Shown here: positions 15,237-24,353 of the stretch, one piece after another
How the letters are laid out: each line of letters starts with the position of its first letter
Position numbering within the stretch: the stretch's first letter is position 1
Assembly: GCF_000308875.1 (NCBI RefSeq)
Contig: NZ_BAGL01000066.1
Span: forward strand, 32,403-96,402
Reading direction: 5' to 3'
DNA from: Nocardia transvalensis NBRC 15921
GTDB lineage: Bacteria > Actinomycetota > Actinomycetes > Mycobacteriales > Mycobacteriaceae
Length of the DNA: 64,000 nt
Translations under genes and position numbers: made by a program
Notes under the pieces: model-generated
Told to the model about the DNA's origin: nothing
What the model saw: only the letters and a program-made list of their open reading frames with translations
Database searches by the model: none

Positions 15237-17534
15237 ATGCCTGTGCCTGACCACGCCCGCGGCTACGACGACTTCGCCGGAACGATCGGCCGGACCACCG
15301 CGGACTCCACGCCGCGGTGGACCTACCCGCCGGCCGCGCCCGCCGGTGCGCCGAACATCATCGTGGTGCTCGTCGACGATATGGGCTTCAGCGATATCGG
15401 CCCGTTCGGGTCGGAGATCGAGACGCCGACCCTGGACCGGCTGGCCGAGCGCGGCATCCGGCTCACGAACTATCACACCACGCCGCTGTGCTCGCCCTCG
15501 CGGGCGGCGCTGCTCACCGGAATCAATCCGCACCGTGCGGGTTTCGGTTTCGTCGCCAATGCCGATCCGGGCTATCCGGGGTTGCGGCTGGAACTGGCCG
15601 ACGACGTGCTGACGCTGCCGGAGATCCTGCGGGCGGGCGGCTACGCGACCTACGCGGTCGGCAAGTGGCATCTGGTGCGCGATGCCACCATGAACCCTGC
15701 GGCCCACCGGGATTCGTGGCCGACGCAGCGCGGTTTCGACCGCTATTACGGCTCGCTGGAGGGGTTCAACTCCTACTTCTATCCGAACCAGATCGTCTCC
15801 GACAGTTCGGTCGTCGACGTCGAGGCCTATCCCGACGACTACTACGTCACCGACGACCTCACCGATACCGCGATCTCCTATCTGAAGGACCTGCGGGCGC
15901 ACGACGCGACCAAGCCGTTCTTCCTCTACTTCGCTCATGTCGCGATGCACGGGCCGCTCCAGGCCAAGCAGGTGGATCTGGAGAAGTACCGGGGACGCTA
16001 CGCCGAGGGCTGGGATCGGCTGCGGCACAGCCGTTTCGCCGAGCAGATCGCCCAGGGCCTGTTCCCGGAGGGGACGCGGCAGAAGCCCCGCAATACCGAG
16101 CCGGGCTACGAGGCCCAGGAATGGGACGCACTGCCGGAGGACCAGCGCCGCCGCTTCGCGCGCTACATGGAGGTGTACGCGGCGATGGTCGACAATATCG
16201 ACCAGAACCTCGGCCGGTTGCTGGACACCGTGGATCGGCTGGGCGAGTTGGACGACACCATCGTGGTGTTCACCTCGGACAACGGCGGCACCGCCGAGGG
16301 CGGGCCCGTCGGAACCCGGAGCTACCTGGCGGAATTCGCGCACGTCGACGATCCCGGCTGGGTCGGCGACGTCCCGCACGACGAGGAGCTGATCGGCACC
16401 GCGAGGCTCGGCGTGCATTATCCGCGCGGATGGGGGCAGGCCTCGAATACGCCGTTCCGGTTCTACAAGGGGCAGACGTTCGCCGGTGGCGTGCGGGTGC
16501 CGTTCGTCGTCTCGTGGCCGAAAGGGTTGCCCGCCGGGGAGATTCGCCGCGAATACACCTATGTGACCGATCTGGCCCCCACTCTGCTGGAGCTGGCCGG
16601 GCTTCCGCGTCCCGAGACGCGTAACGGGTTGCCCGCCAAGGATTTCGACGGGGTGTCCGCGGCCGCGGTGCTGCGCGATCCGGAGGCCGCCTCCGACCAT
16701 GTCGAGCAGTACTCGGAGATGACCGGGCACCGCGGCTTCTACCGCGACGGGTGGAAGCTGCTCGCGCTGCACGAACCGGGCGCCGATATCGACGACCCGC
16801 GGTGGCAGCTGTTCGATGTGCGCACCGACCCGACCGAGCTGCACGATGTCGCGGCGCGGTTTCCGGAGAAGGTCGCCGAGCTGGCCCGCGCCTGGGATGA
16901 GGCCGCCTGGCGCAATACCGTATTCCCGCTGGTCACCCGCGCGGATCTGGCCCGGCGCCGGCCGGAGGAGGCGCGGCTGTCCGAACCGGTGCGCCTGCTG
17001 CCCGGCACGCCGACGCTGGAGCGCTATCGCTCGCAGCGGCTGATCGCCTACCGCGATTTCACCGTCACCGCCGAGCTGGGCGGATTCGCCGGCGGCGACG
17101 AGGGCGTGCTGGTGGCGCACGGCGATCCGCAGGGCGGCTATCTGCTCTACGTCGAGGACGACCGGGTGGTGTTCGGATTCAACGCCTACGGCAACCTGGC
17201 CACCGTCTCGGCTCCGCTTCCCGCCGGAGCGCGCTCGATCGCCGTCACGGCCCGCGTGCGGCCGAGGCTGCGCTGGGACTTCACCGTCAGCATCGACGGC
17301 ACGGCCGCCGCCCAACTCCCCGACCAGGTCCAACTCGTCGGCATGGCCCCCTGGACCGGCATCTCCGTCGGCGTCGACGCCCGCGGCCCCGTCGACTGGG
17401 ACCTCCGCCACCGCCGCGGCCCCTTCCCCTACACCGGCAACCTCATCTCCCTCACCTACACCCCCGGCCCCCTCCAGGTCCCCGGCGACACCATCCGCGC
17501 CCTCGAATCCGAATCCGAGTTGATAGCCGAATAG
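15237..17534 (+). CDS. Type I arylsulfatase (AtsA/AtsD type)
   Basis: 765 residues from the ATG at 15237. Sulfatase core: metal-binding Asp pair in VVLVDDMGFSD (47-48), formylglycine motif CSPSR at 85-89, GKWH in TYAVGKWHLV, and FTSDNGG near residue 345. A C-terminal beta-rich extension (about 590-765) is typical of long actinobacterial arylsulfatases. No signal peptide, so it is probably cytoplasmic. Cys85 needs conversion by a formylglycine-generating enzyme, and none is encoded in this window. It releases sulfate from aryl or alkyl sulfate esters. The divergent binding-protein operon may bring in its substrate (inference). Confidence 0.9.
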   Translation: MPVPDHARGYDDFAGTIGRTTADSTPRWTYPPAAPAGAPNIIVVLVDDMGFSDIGPFGSEIETPTLDRLAERGIRLTNYHTTPLCSPSRAALLTGINPHRAGFGFVANADPGYPGLRLELADDVLTLPEILRAGGYATYAVGKWHLVRDATMNPAAHRDSWPTQRGFDRYYGSLEGFNSYFYPNQIVSDSSVVDVEAYPDDYYVTDDLTDTAISYLKDLRAHDATKPFFLYFAHVAMHGPLQAKQVDLEKYRGRYAEGWDRLRHSRFAEQIAQGLFPEGTRQKPRNTEPGYEAQEWDALPEDQRRRFARYMEVYAAMVDNIDQNLGRLLDTVDRLGELDDTIVVFTSDNGGTAEGGPVGTRSYLAEFAHVDDPGWVGDVPHDEELIGTARLGVHYPRGWGQASNTPFRFYKGQTFAGGVRVPFVVSWPKGLPAGEIRREYTYVTDLAPTLLELAGLPRPETRNGLPAKDFDGVSAAAVLRDPEAASDHVEQYSEMTGHRGFYRDGWKLLALHEPGADIDDPRWQLFDVRTDPTELHDVAARFPEKVAELARAWDEAAWRNTVFPLVTRADLARRRPEEARLSEPVRLLPGTPTLERYRSQRLIAYRDFTVTAELGGFAGGDEGVLVAHGDPQGGYLLYVEDDRVVFGFNAYGNLATVSAPLPAGARSIAVTARVRPRLRWDFTVSIDGTAAAQLPDQVQLVGMAPWTGISVGVDARGPVDWDLRHRRGPFPYTGNLISLTYTPGPLQVPGDTIRALESESELIAE

Positions 17535-17535
17535 C

Positions 17536-17650
17536 GCCACCCATCACTCCGCCCCGCAGTCCACCACTCCGCCCCCGCGATCCACCCCACCTCCCACTCC
17601 GGCACCCGGACCGCCATCTCCCTGTTTCCGGCATGCTTTTGGCCGGAAAC
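17536..17650. repeat. Degenerate tandem array capped by hairpin element A
   Basis: Loose units of about 21-24 bp (CCACCACTCCGCCCC type) lead to the hairpin GTTTCCGGC (17624-17632), loop ATGCTTTTG, GCCGGAAAC (17642-17650). The hairpin belongs to the family also seen at 30633, 46551, 54469, 54511, 55864 and 56069. It may terminate the sulfatase transcript. Confidence 0.75.
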
Positions 17651-17692
17651 CACAGCCGCACCCCCGAATCCCCACTGAAATCACGCAGACGG

Positions 17693-18022
17693 ATGCAGGA
17701 TGAGACCGTGCGGCCCCCTCGGCTCCTGCTCCAGGTTGCGGCCGCGGCCGCCGCGGTGGTGTGGACGGCCGCGGCCGCCTGGAGCGTGGCGATCGGGCTG
17801 TTCGCGGCAGCGGACACCCGCTGCGGCGCCACCTCGGCGCGGGTGGATATGACCGGCGGCTGGTGGGTCATCGCCACCCTCGCCGTCTGGACCCTGCCGT
17901 TCGCCCTGTGCGCCTTCGTCTTCCGCCCCCGCTGGGCCGTGCCCGCCGCCTGGACAGCGGTAATCGTCGACCTGGTCGTGGTCGCGGCAATGTTCGCCCA
18001 CCCAATCCGTTTCTGCTGGTGA
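17693..18022 (+). CDS. Small membrane protein of unknown function
   Basis: 109 residues from the ATG at 17693, or 104 from an in-frame GTG at 17708. Three hydrophobic stretches are visible (about 11-35, 53-75, 80-104) and the protein ends in a short basic and aromatic tail. There is a Cys in DTRCGATSARVD between the first two helices and one near the end. I do not recognise a family. It is convergent with the YdeI-like gene, two bases between the stops. Confidence 0.55.
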   Translation: MQDETVRPPRLLLQVAAAAAAVVWTAAAAWSVAIGLFAAADTRCGATSARVDMTGGWWVIATLAVWTLPFALCAFVFRPRWAVPAAWTAVIVDLVVVAAMFAHPIRFCW

Positions 18023-18024
18023 GG

Positions 18025-18462
18025 CTATGCGCGCAACGCTTCGACAATCTTGTCTATACGCCGCGCGCGGGTTTCCGGCCGCTTGGCTCCGGTTACCGAC
18101 GTGACATGTTCGCGACGGCGGGTGTATGAGAGTCGGTCGAAGGGCTCGCGCACACCGGCGTCGGCGAGGGCGGCGGCCAGGTCGTCGGGGATGTCCACGG
18201 TGCGTTCGGCGGTGTCGCGCTCGAGCGTGACGTCCACGGTGTCGCCGGGCTGCTTGCCCAGTTCGGCGCGGATCGCCTTCACCAGGCCGATGCACGGGCC
18301 GTTGCCCATGGACACGATCGACCCGGTGTAGTCGACACCGTCGAAGGTGGCGCGCACCGGGATTCGCCCGCCACCGCCGAGCGCCGCCACGACCTCGGGA
18401 GGTACGGGGATATACGCGTTGTTTCCGCCGGCGGGTTCGATCACGGCCTCGAATCGCTCCAT
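18025..18462 (-). CDS. DUF1905 / YdeI-OmdA-type protein
   Basis: 145 residues. The first 95 form the DUF1905 beta-barrel (FEAVIEPAGGNNAYIPVPPE, then GGRIPVRATFDG). Residues about 100-145 are the OmdA-like helical tail (FDRLSYTRRREHVTSV, then RPETRARRIDKIVEAL), found in proteins linked to bacteriocin protection. The function in actinomycetes is not established. The ATG at 18462 fits the conserved first strand. It is divergent from narG over 427 bp. Confidence 0.75.
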   Translation of the reverse strand: MERFEAVIEPAGGNNAYIPVPPEVVAALGGGGRIPVRATFDGVDYTGSIVSMGNGPCIGLVKAIRAELGKQPGDTVDVTLERDTAERTVDIPDDLAAALADAGVREPFDRLSYTRRREHVTSVTGAKRPETRARRIDKIVEALRA

Positions 18463-18889
18463 ACCGCGCAGCCTAATCCGCGGGCGGCACACGCACCGGG
18501 ATATCCGTTCCGCGACCGCCTGGCAAACGATTTACCAGTCGGCAATTCGGTCGACGTACCGTGTGCGACGTCCGTCTCATCGCACCGGAAAATCGGACCC
18601 GAGGGCGCCCTCCGGGTGTGTAAACAAATGTAAAGCGCCCGAGAACCAGCCGTTTCCAAAGCATCACCGGCCGACCCGAAAAGGCCCCTCGGACTCTAGG
18701 AATCCCGTATCCGCCCAGGTCGCCCCCGCGCAGGTCGAGCGGCATCGCTACCCGGCAGTGACCACCACGTTTCCCCCGCCTCACAACTCACACGGGCCCG
18801 TGGAGCGGTGTGAGAGAACCGTTTTGCGCCCTCGCCCGGCGTCCTTACTCTCGGTGCCACAGCCCGGTTTTCAGCTCGAAGGGGGCGTT
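18463..18889 (+). promoter_or_regulatory. narG upstream region
   Basis: 427 bp without a gene. A direct repeat TGTAAAC / TGTAAAG begins at 18619 and 18629, one helical turn apart. A 7-bp inverted repeat CTCACAC (18787-18793) / GTGTGAG (18808-18814) sits 9 bp before a possible promoter, -35 TTGCGC (18824-18829) and -10 TACTCT (18846-18851). The Shine-Dalgarno for narG is the GAAGGGGG at 18878-18885. Promoter and operator roles are inferred from position only. Confidence 0.4.
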
Positions 18890-21800
18890 GTGGTTAATTC
18901 GCATACAAAGGGTTCGACCCCCTCCGATACGAACGGGAGATCCGCCGCCTCCGGCGACGCACTGCTGCGGTTGGGCAAATACTTCAACCGGGGCGAGGTG
19001 TCCGAGGATCTGCGCACCGTGCACAAGGTGGGCGGCCGCGGCGCCGACGAGTTCTACCGCGACCGCTGGGCGCACGACAAGGTGGTGCGTTCCACCCATG
19101 GCGTGAACTGCACCGGGTCGTGCTCGTGGAAGATCTACGTCAAGGACGGCGTGATCACCTGGGAATCGCAGCAGACCGACTATCCGTCCGTCGGCTCCGA
19201 CAAACCCGAGTACGAACCTCGCGGCTGCCCCCGCGGCGCCTCGTTCTCCTGGTACACCTATTCCCCTGCGCGCGTGCGGTATCCGTACGTCCGCGGCGTC
19301 TTGCTGGAGATGTACCGCGAGGCCAAATCCCGGCTCAAGGACCCCGTCGCGGCCTGGGAATCACTCGTCGAGGACCCCGAGCAGGCGCGGCGGTACAAGA
19401 GCGCCCGCGGCAAGGGCGGATTCGTGCGCGCCGAATGGTGGGAAGCCGCCGAGATCGCCGCCGCCGCACACGTTCACACCATCAAACGCTACGGCCCCGA
19501 CCGCGTCGCCGGCTTCTCCCCCATCCCGGCCATGTCCATGGTCTCCCACGCCGCCGGCGCCCGGTTCATCTCCCTGCTCGGCGGCTCCATGCTCTCGTTC
19601 TACGACTGGTACGCCGACCTGCCCGTCGCCTCCCCCCAGGTCTTCGGCGACCAGACCGACGTCCCCGAATCCGCCGACTGGTTCGACGCCGGCTACCTCA
19701 TCATGTGGGGCTCCAACGTGCCGGTCACCCGCACCCCCGACGCCCACTACATGACCGAGGCCCGCTACCGCGGCCAGAAGGTCGTCGTCGTCTCCCCCGA
19801 CTACGCCGACAACACCAAATTCGCCGACGAATGGGTCCCCGCCCGGCCCGGCACCGACGCCGCGCTCGCCATGGCCATGGGCCACGTCATCCTCACGGAG
19901 TTCTTCCGCGACCGCGCCACGCCCCGATTCCTCGACTACATCAAGCGGTACACCGACCTGCCGTTCCTCATCACCCTCGACGAGCACGAGGGCGGCTGGA
20001 ACGGCGACGGCGAGTACCGCCCCCACACGTGGGTGCCCGGAAAGTTCCTCACCGCAGCGGATCTCGGCGATACGGCCGAGGGCGCCGAACACAAGACGGT
20101 GCTGCTCGATACCGCCGGGAACACCGTGGTCCCGAACGGCAGTCTGGGCCATCGCTTCTCCGCGTCCGGCGCCGGTCGCTGGAATCTGGACCTGGGGGAC
20201 ATCGATCCCCTGGTGACGCTGTACGGCCGCACCAACGACGCTGCGGCCGTGCAGTTGCCTCGCTACGACGGCGACGCGGGCGGCGTGCTGAGCCGTGGCG
20301 TGCCGACGAGAATCGTTGCGGGCAAACGGGTCACGACCGTCTTCGACCTGCTGCTCGCCCAGTACGGCGTCGCGCGTGACGGCCTGCCGGGAACCTGGCC
20401 CACCGGCTACGACGACGTCGCCGAGCCCTACACCCCGGCCTGGCAGGAGACCATCACCGGCGTCCCCGCCGCGCAGGCCGCGCGAATCGCACGGGAGTTC
20501 GCCGACAACGCCGACCGCTCCGGCGGCCGGTCCATGATCCTGATGGGCGCGGGCACCAACCACTGGTTCCACTCCGACCAGATCTACCGCTCCTTCTTCA
20601 CTTTGACGTTGCTGACCGGGTGTCAGGGCGTGAACGGCGGCGGCTGGGCGCATTACGTCGGGCAGGAGAAGTGCCGCCCCGTAACCGGCTGGGCCACCTT
20701 GGCTTTCGGCCTCGACTGGCAGCGACCACCGCGTCATATGCAGGGCACCGTGTTCTGGTATCTGGCCAACGACCAATGGCGCTACGACCCGTTCACCGCC
20801 GAATCCTTCACCTCCCCACTGGGTTCCGGCCGGTTCCGCGGGCGCACCGCCGCCGACAACATCGCGCTGGCGTCGCGGCTGGGCTGGATGCCGTCGTATC
20901 CGACCTTCGACCGCAACCCCCTCGATCTCGTCGACGACGCCGAGGCCGCGGGGAAGACCCCGCAGGACTACGTGGTCGACGGCCTGAAGTCCGGGGACCT
21001 GCGTTTCGCCTGCGAGGACCCCGACGCGCCGGAGAACTTCCCCCGCTGCCTGACCGTCTGGCGCGCCAACCTCCTCGGCTCCTCCGGTAAGGGGAACGAG
21101 TACTTCCACAAGCATCTGCTGGGCTCGGACTCCAACCTCCAGACCACCGACACCGCCGGAGTGCGGCCGCAGGAACTCGAATGGCGGGACCAGGCGGCGA
21201 CGGGAAAGCTGGATCTGCTGCTGTCGCTGGACTTCCGCATGACCTCGACGACCCTGTTCTCCGATATCGTGCTCCCCGCCGCCACCTGGTACGAGAAGCA
21301 CGACCTGTCGTCCACCGATATGCACCCGTTCGTGCACGCCTTCTCCCCCGCCATCTCCCCACCGTGGGAGGCCAAGACCGATTTCGAGGCGTTCCACCGC
21401 ATCGCCCGCGGGTTCTCCTGGCTCGCCGAGAAACACCTCGGGGTACGCAAGGACCTGGTCGCTGTTGCGTTGCACCATGATTCGCCGGACGCCCTCGCAC
21501 AGCCCGGTGGTCGCGTGCTGGATTGGAAAGCGGGCGAGTGCGAGCCCGTCCCGGGAAAGACGATGCCGAAACTCGTTGTCGTCGAACGGGATTATCCGAA
21601 ACTGGCGGAGAAGATGGCCGCCCTCGGACCGCTGATCGATACGCTCGGCGTCACCACCAAGGGCGTCACCACCTATCCCGATGCCGAGGTGACCTACCTC
21701 GCCGGGGTCAACGGCACCGTGATCTCCGGCGCCGGACAGGGCCGTCCGTCGCTGGCCAAGGACGTCCACGCGGCGGAGACCATCCTCGCGCTGTCGGGCA

Positions 21801-22657
21801 CCACCAACGGGCGTCTCGCGGTCGAGGGGTTCCAGGCGCTCGAGCGGCGCACCGGAACCAAGCTGGCCGATCTGGCCGCCGAGCACGAGGGTAAGCGGGT
21901 CACCTTCGCCGACACCCAGGCCCGGCCCGTCCCGGTGATCACGTCTCCGGAGTGGTCCGGCTCCGAGACCGGGGGCCGCCGGTATTCGCCGTTCACCATC
22001 AACACCGAACGCCTCAAGCCCTGGCACACCTTGACCGGACGGCAGCATTTCTACCTCGATCACGACTGGATGATCGAACTCGGCGAGCAGCTGCCGATCT
22101 TCCGGCCCCCGCTGGACATGTCCGCGCTGTTCCGCGAACCCGATGTCGGATCGGTGACCGACAAGGGCGTGACGGTCCGGTACCTCACCCCGCATTCGAA
22201 GTGGTCGATCCATTCCGCCTACCAGGACAACCTGCATATGCTCACCCTTTCCCGGGGTGGCCAGGCCATCTGGATGTCGGAGAAGGACGCGGCGAAGATC
22301 GGCGTGGCCGACAACGACTGGATCGAGGCGATCAATCGCAACGGCGTCGTGGTCGCCCGCGCCATCGTCTCGCATCGCATGCCCGAGGGCACCGTATTCA
22401 TGTACCACGCCCAGGACCGCGCCGTGGACGTCCCGCGCATCGAGGGACCGAAAGGCAGCGCCGAGGGAGCCGGCTTCGTCGGCAGGGGCAAACGCGGCGG
22501 CATCCACAATGCCCTGACCCGCATCATGATCAAGCCCTCACACCTGATCGGCGGCTACGCCCAGCAGTCGTTCGCCATCAACTACCACGGCCCCACCGGA
22601 AACCAGCGTGACGAGGTCACGACCATTCGCCGGCGCGGCCAGAACGTGGAGTACTGA
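18890..22657 (+). CDS. narG: Respiratory nitrate reductase alpha subunit NarG
   Basis: 1255 residues with GTG start at 18890, chosen for the GAAGGGGG ribosome site and because it gives the usual length; the frame is open further upstream. The FS0 iron-sulfur ligands are His70, Cys74, Cys78 and Cys113, the same spacing as E. coli His49/Cys53/Cys57/Cys92. The GSNVPVTRTPDAHYM segment holds the Asp that binds molybdenum. Mo-bis-MGD domains fill the rest. It reduces nitrate to nitrite on the cytoplasmic face of the membrane with electrons from NarH. First gene of narGHJI; the cofactor would come from the fused MobA-MoeA encoded upstream. Confidence 0.95.
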   Translation: MVNSHTKGSTPSDTNGRSAASGDALLRLGKYFNRGEVSEDLRTVHKVGGRGADEFYRDRWAHDKVVRSTHGVNCTGSCSWKIYVKDGVITWESQQTDYPSVGSDKPEYEPRGCPRGASFSWYTYSPARVRYPYVRGVLLEMYREAKSRLKDPVAAWESLVEDPEQARRYKSARGKGGFVRAEWWEAAEIAAAAHVHTIKRYGPDRVAGFSPIPAMSMVSHAAGARFISLLGGSMLSFYDWYADLPVASPQVFGDQTDVPESADWFDAGYLIMWGSNVPVTRTPDAHYMTEARYRGQKVVVVSPDYADNTKFADEWVPARPGTDAALAMAMGHVILTEFFRDRATPRFLDYIKRYTDLPFLITLDEHEGGWNGDGEYRPHTWVPGKFLTAADLGDTAEGAEHKTVLLDTAGNTVVPNGSLGHRFSASGAGRWNLDLGDIDPLVTLYGRTNDAAAVQLPRYDGDAGGVLSRGVPTRIVAGKRVTTVFDLLLAQYGVARDGLPGTWPTGYDDVAEPYTPAWQETITGVPAAQAARIAREFADNADRSGGRSMILMGAGTNHWFHSDQIYRSFFTLTLLTGCQGVNGGGWAHYVGQEKCRPVTGWATLAFGLDWQRPPRHMQGTVFWYLANDQWRYDPFTAESFTSPLGSGRFRGRTAADNIALASRLGWMPSYPTFDRNPLDLVDDAEAAGKTPQDYVVDGLKSGDLRFACEDPDAPENFPRCLTVWRANLLGSSGKGNEYFHKHLLGSDSNLQTTDTAGVRPQELEWRDQAATGKLDLLLSLDFRMTSTTLFSDIVLPAATWYEKHDLSSTDMHPFVHAFSPAISPPWEAKTDFEAFHRIARGFSWLAEKHLGVRKDLVAVALHHDSPDALAQPGGRVLDWKAGECEPVPGKTMPKLVVVERDYPKLAEKMAALGPLIDTLGVTTKGVTTYPDAEVTYLAGVNGTVISGAGQGRPSLAKDVHAAETILALSGTTNGRLAVEGFQALERRTGTKLADLAAEHEGKRVTFADTQARPVPVITSPEWSGSETGGRRYSPFTINTERLKPWHTLTGRQHFYLDHDWMIELGEQLPIFRPPLDMSALFREPDVGSVTDKGVTVRYLTPHSKWSIHSAYQDNLHMLTLSRGGQAIWMSEKDAAKIGVADNDWIEAINRNGVVVARAIVSHRMPEGTVFMYHAQDRAVDVPRIEGPKGSAEGAGFVGRGKRGGIHNALTRIMIKPSHLIGGYAQQSFAINYHGPTGNQRDEVTTIRRRGQNVEY

Positions 22658-22659
22658 TT

Positions 22660-24330
22660 ATGCGTGTCATGGCACAGCTCGCCATGGTGATGAACCTGGA
22701 CAAATGCATCGGGTGTCACACCTGCAGCGTCACCTGCAAACAGGCCTGGACCAATCGCGCCGGCACCGAATACGTCTGGTTCAACAACGTGGAAACCCGT
22801 CCCGGACAAGGGTATCCACGCCGGTACCAGGATCAGGAGAAATGGAAGGGCGGCTGGACCCTCAACCGCAGGGGACGGCTGACGCTCAGATCCGGTTCCC
22901 GGATGAAGCGCCTGCTCAATATCTTCGCCAATCCCGACCTGCCCACCGTGTCGGACTATTACGACCCGTGGAGCTACGACTACGACAATCTCCTGTCCTC
23001 CCCCGCCACCGACACCACCCCGGTCGCGCGGCCGAAATCGCTGATCACCGGCGAGGATACGAAGGTCACGTGGGGCGCGAACTGGGACGACGATCTGGGC
23101 TCCGGACCCGAGCAGGTCGGTAAGGACCCCCTGCTGGCCAAGCTGTCGGATCAGGTGAAGCTCGAATTCGAGCAGACGTTCATGTTCTACCTGCCCCGCA
23201 TCTGCGAACACTGCCTCAACCCGTCCTGCGCGGCGTCCTGCCCCTCCGGCGCGATCTACAAACGCGCCGAGGACGGCATCGTCCTGGTCGATCAGGACAA
23301 GTGCCGCGGCTGGCGGCAGTGCGTCACCGGCTGCCCGTACAAGAAGATCTACTTCAACCACAAGACCGGCAAAGCCGAGAAATGCACCTTCTGTTACCCG
23401 CGCGTCGAGGTCGGCATCCCCACCGTCTGTTCCGAAACCTGCGTCGGGCGGCTGCGCTATATCGGCGTCATGCTGTACGACGCCGACGCCGTGCAGGAGG
23501 CCGCGTCGGTCACCGACGACAACGATCTCTACCCGGCACAACTGGGCGTCTTCCTCAATCCGCACGACCCACGGGTGATCGCCGAGGCGGAGGCGGCCGG
23601 GATCTCGCCGGAATGGATTCAGGCGGCGCAGGATTCGCCGGTCTACAAACTCATCGTCGACTATCAGATCGCGTTGCCGCTGCATCCGGAATACCGCACC
23701 ATGCCGATGGTCTGGTACGTCCCGCCGCTGTCACCGATGGTCGACGTGCTGTCGGAGACCGGGAACGACGGCGAGAACGTGTCGAATCTGTTCGGCGCGA
23801 TCGATGCCCTGCGGATACCCGTCGAATATCTGGCGGAACTGTTCACCGCCGGTGATGTCGGACCGGTGCGCGCCGCGCTGCAACGCCTCGCCGGAATGCG
23901 CGCGTTCATGCGCTCGATCAATCTCGGCCAGGAGCCCGATATGTCCATTCCGGACGCGGTGCGGCTGGAGCCCGAGGAGATCGAGGCGATGTATCGGCTG
24001 CTGGCGATCGCCAAATACGAACATCGCTACGTCATCCCCACCGGCGCCACCACCCGCGCCCACGAACTCGACTCCCTCGCCACCGGATGCAGCCTCGACA
24101 CCGACGGCGGCCCCGGCATGACCGCCTTCGACGTCATGGCCGACAAGTTCCATCTCACCGACACCAACGGCGCCGCGCCCGACGACAAGTCGGCCCGGGT
24201 GAATCTGCTCAACTGGGACGGCAGGTCCACCAACGGCCTTCTGCCGGAGCGCAATGGAACGAACGGCAACGGCAACGGGTCGGCGGTAAACGGCTCCACC
24301 ACACCCGAAACCAGCGGGGTGGCACGATGA
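22660..24330 (+). CDS. narH: Respiratory nitrate reductase beta subunit NarH
   Basis: 556 residues. Four cysteine groups carry the iron-sulfur clusters: CIGCHTCSVTC (16-26), CEHCLNPSCAASC, CRGWRQCVTGC and CTFCYP with CSETC. The Trp in CRGW replaces a Cys and marks the [3Fe-4S] cluster. It passes electrons from NarI haem to NarG. The last 35 residues are a Gly/Asn-rich tail beyond the family core. It follows narG with 2 bp between. Its stop overlaps an 8-codon ORF leading into narJ. Confidence 0.95.
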   Translation: MRVMAQLAMVMNLDKCIGCHTCSVTCKQAWTNRAGTEYVWFNNVETRPGQGYPRRYQDQEKWKGGWTLNRRGRLTLRSGSRMKRLLNIFANPDLPTVSDYYDPWSYDYDNLLSSPATDTTPVARPKSLITGEDTKVTWGANWDDDLGSGPEQVGKDPLLAKLSDQVKLEFEQTFMFYLPRICEHCLNPSCAASCPSGAIYKRAEDGIVLVDQDKCRGWRQCVTGCPYKKIYFNHKTGKAEKCTFCYPRVEVGIPTVCSETCVGRLRYIGVMLYDADAVQEAASVTDDNDLYPAQLGVFLNPHDPRVIAEAEAAGISPEWIQAAQDSPVYKLIVDYQIALPLHPEYRTMPMVWYVPPLSPMVDVLSETGNDGENVSNLFGAIDALRIPVEYLAELFTAGDVGPVRAALQRLAGMRAFMRSINLGQEPDMSIPDAVRLEPEEIEAMYRLLAIAKYEHRYVIPTGATTRAHELDSLATGCSLDTDGGPGMTAFDVMADKFHLTDTNGAAPDDKSARVNLLNWDGRSTNGLLPERNGTNGNGNGSAVNGSTTPETSGVAR

Positions 24331-24353
24331 ACCGGGCCGGAGGGCTGCTGTGA
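24327..24353 (+). other. 8-codon mini-ORF bridging narH and narJ
   Basis: ATG at 24327 overlaps the narH stop (ATGA) and the mini-ORF stop overlaps the narJ GTG (GTGA at 24350). It encodes MNRAGGLL and contains the CCGGAGGG that serves as narJ ribosome site. It could pass terminating ribosomes on to narJ; equally it may be incidental. Confidence 0.35.

Noticed and set aside
18613..18640. GlnR box ahead of narG
   Set aside because: The TGTAAA repeats do not give gTnAC/GaAAC half-sites at six-base spacing.
18347..18889. N-terminal extension of NarG
   Set aside because: The frame is open, but the residues are unlike NarG and overlap the divergent gene; GTG 18890 has a good ribosome site.
19361..22507. 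1048-codon minus-strand open frame opposite narG
   Set aside because: No recognisable domain; narG reads with all catalytic motifs on the other strand.
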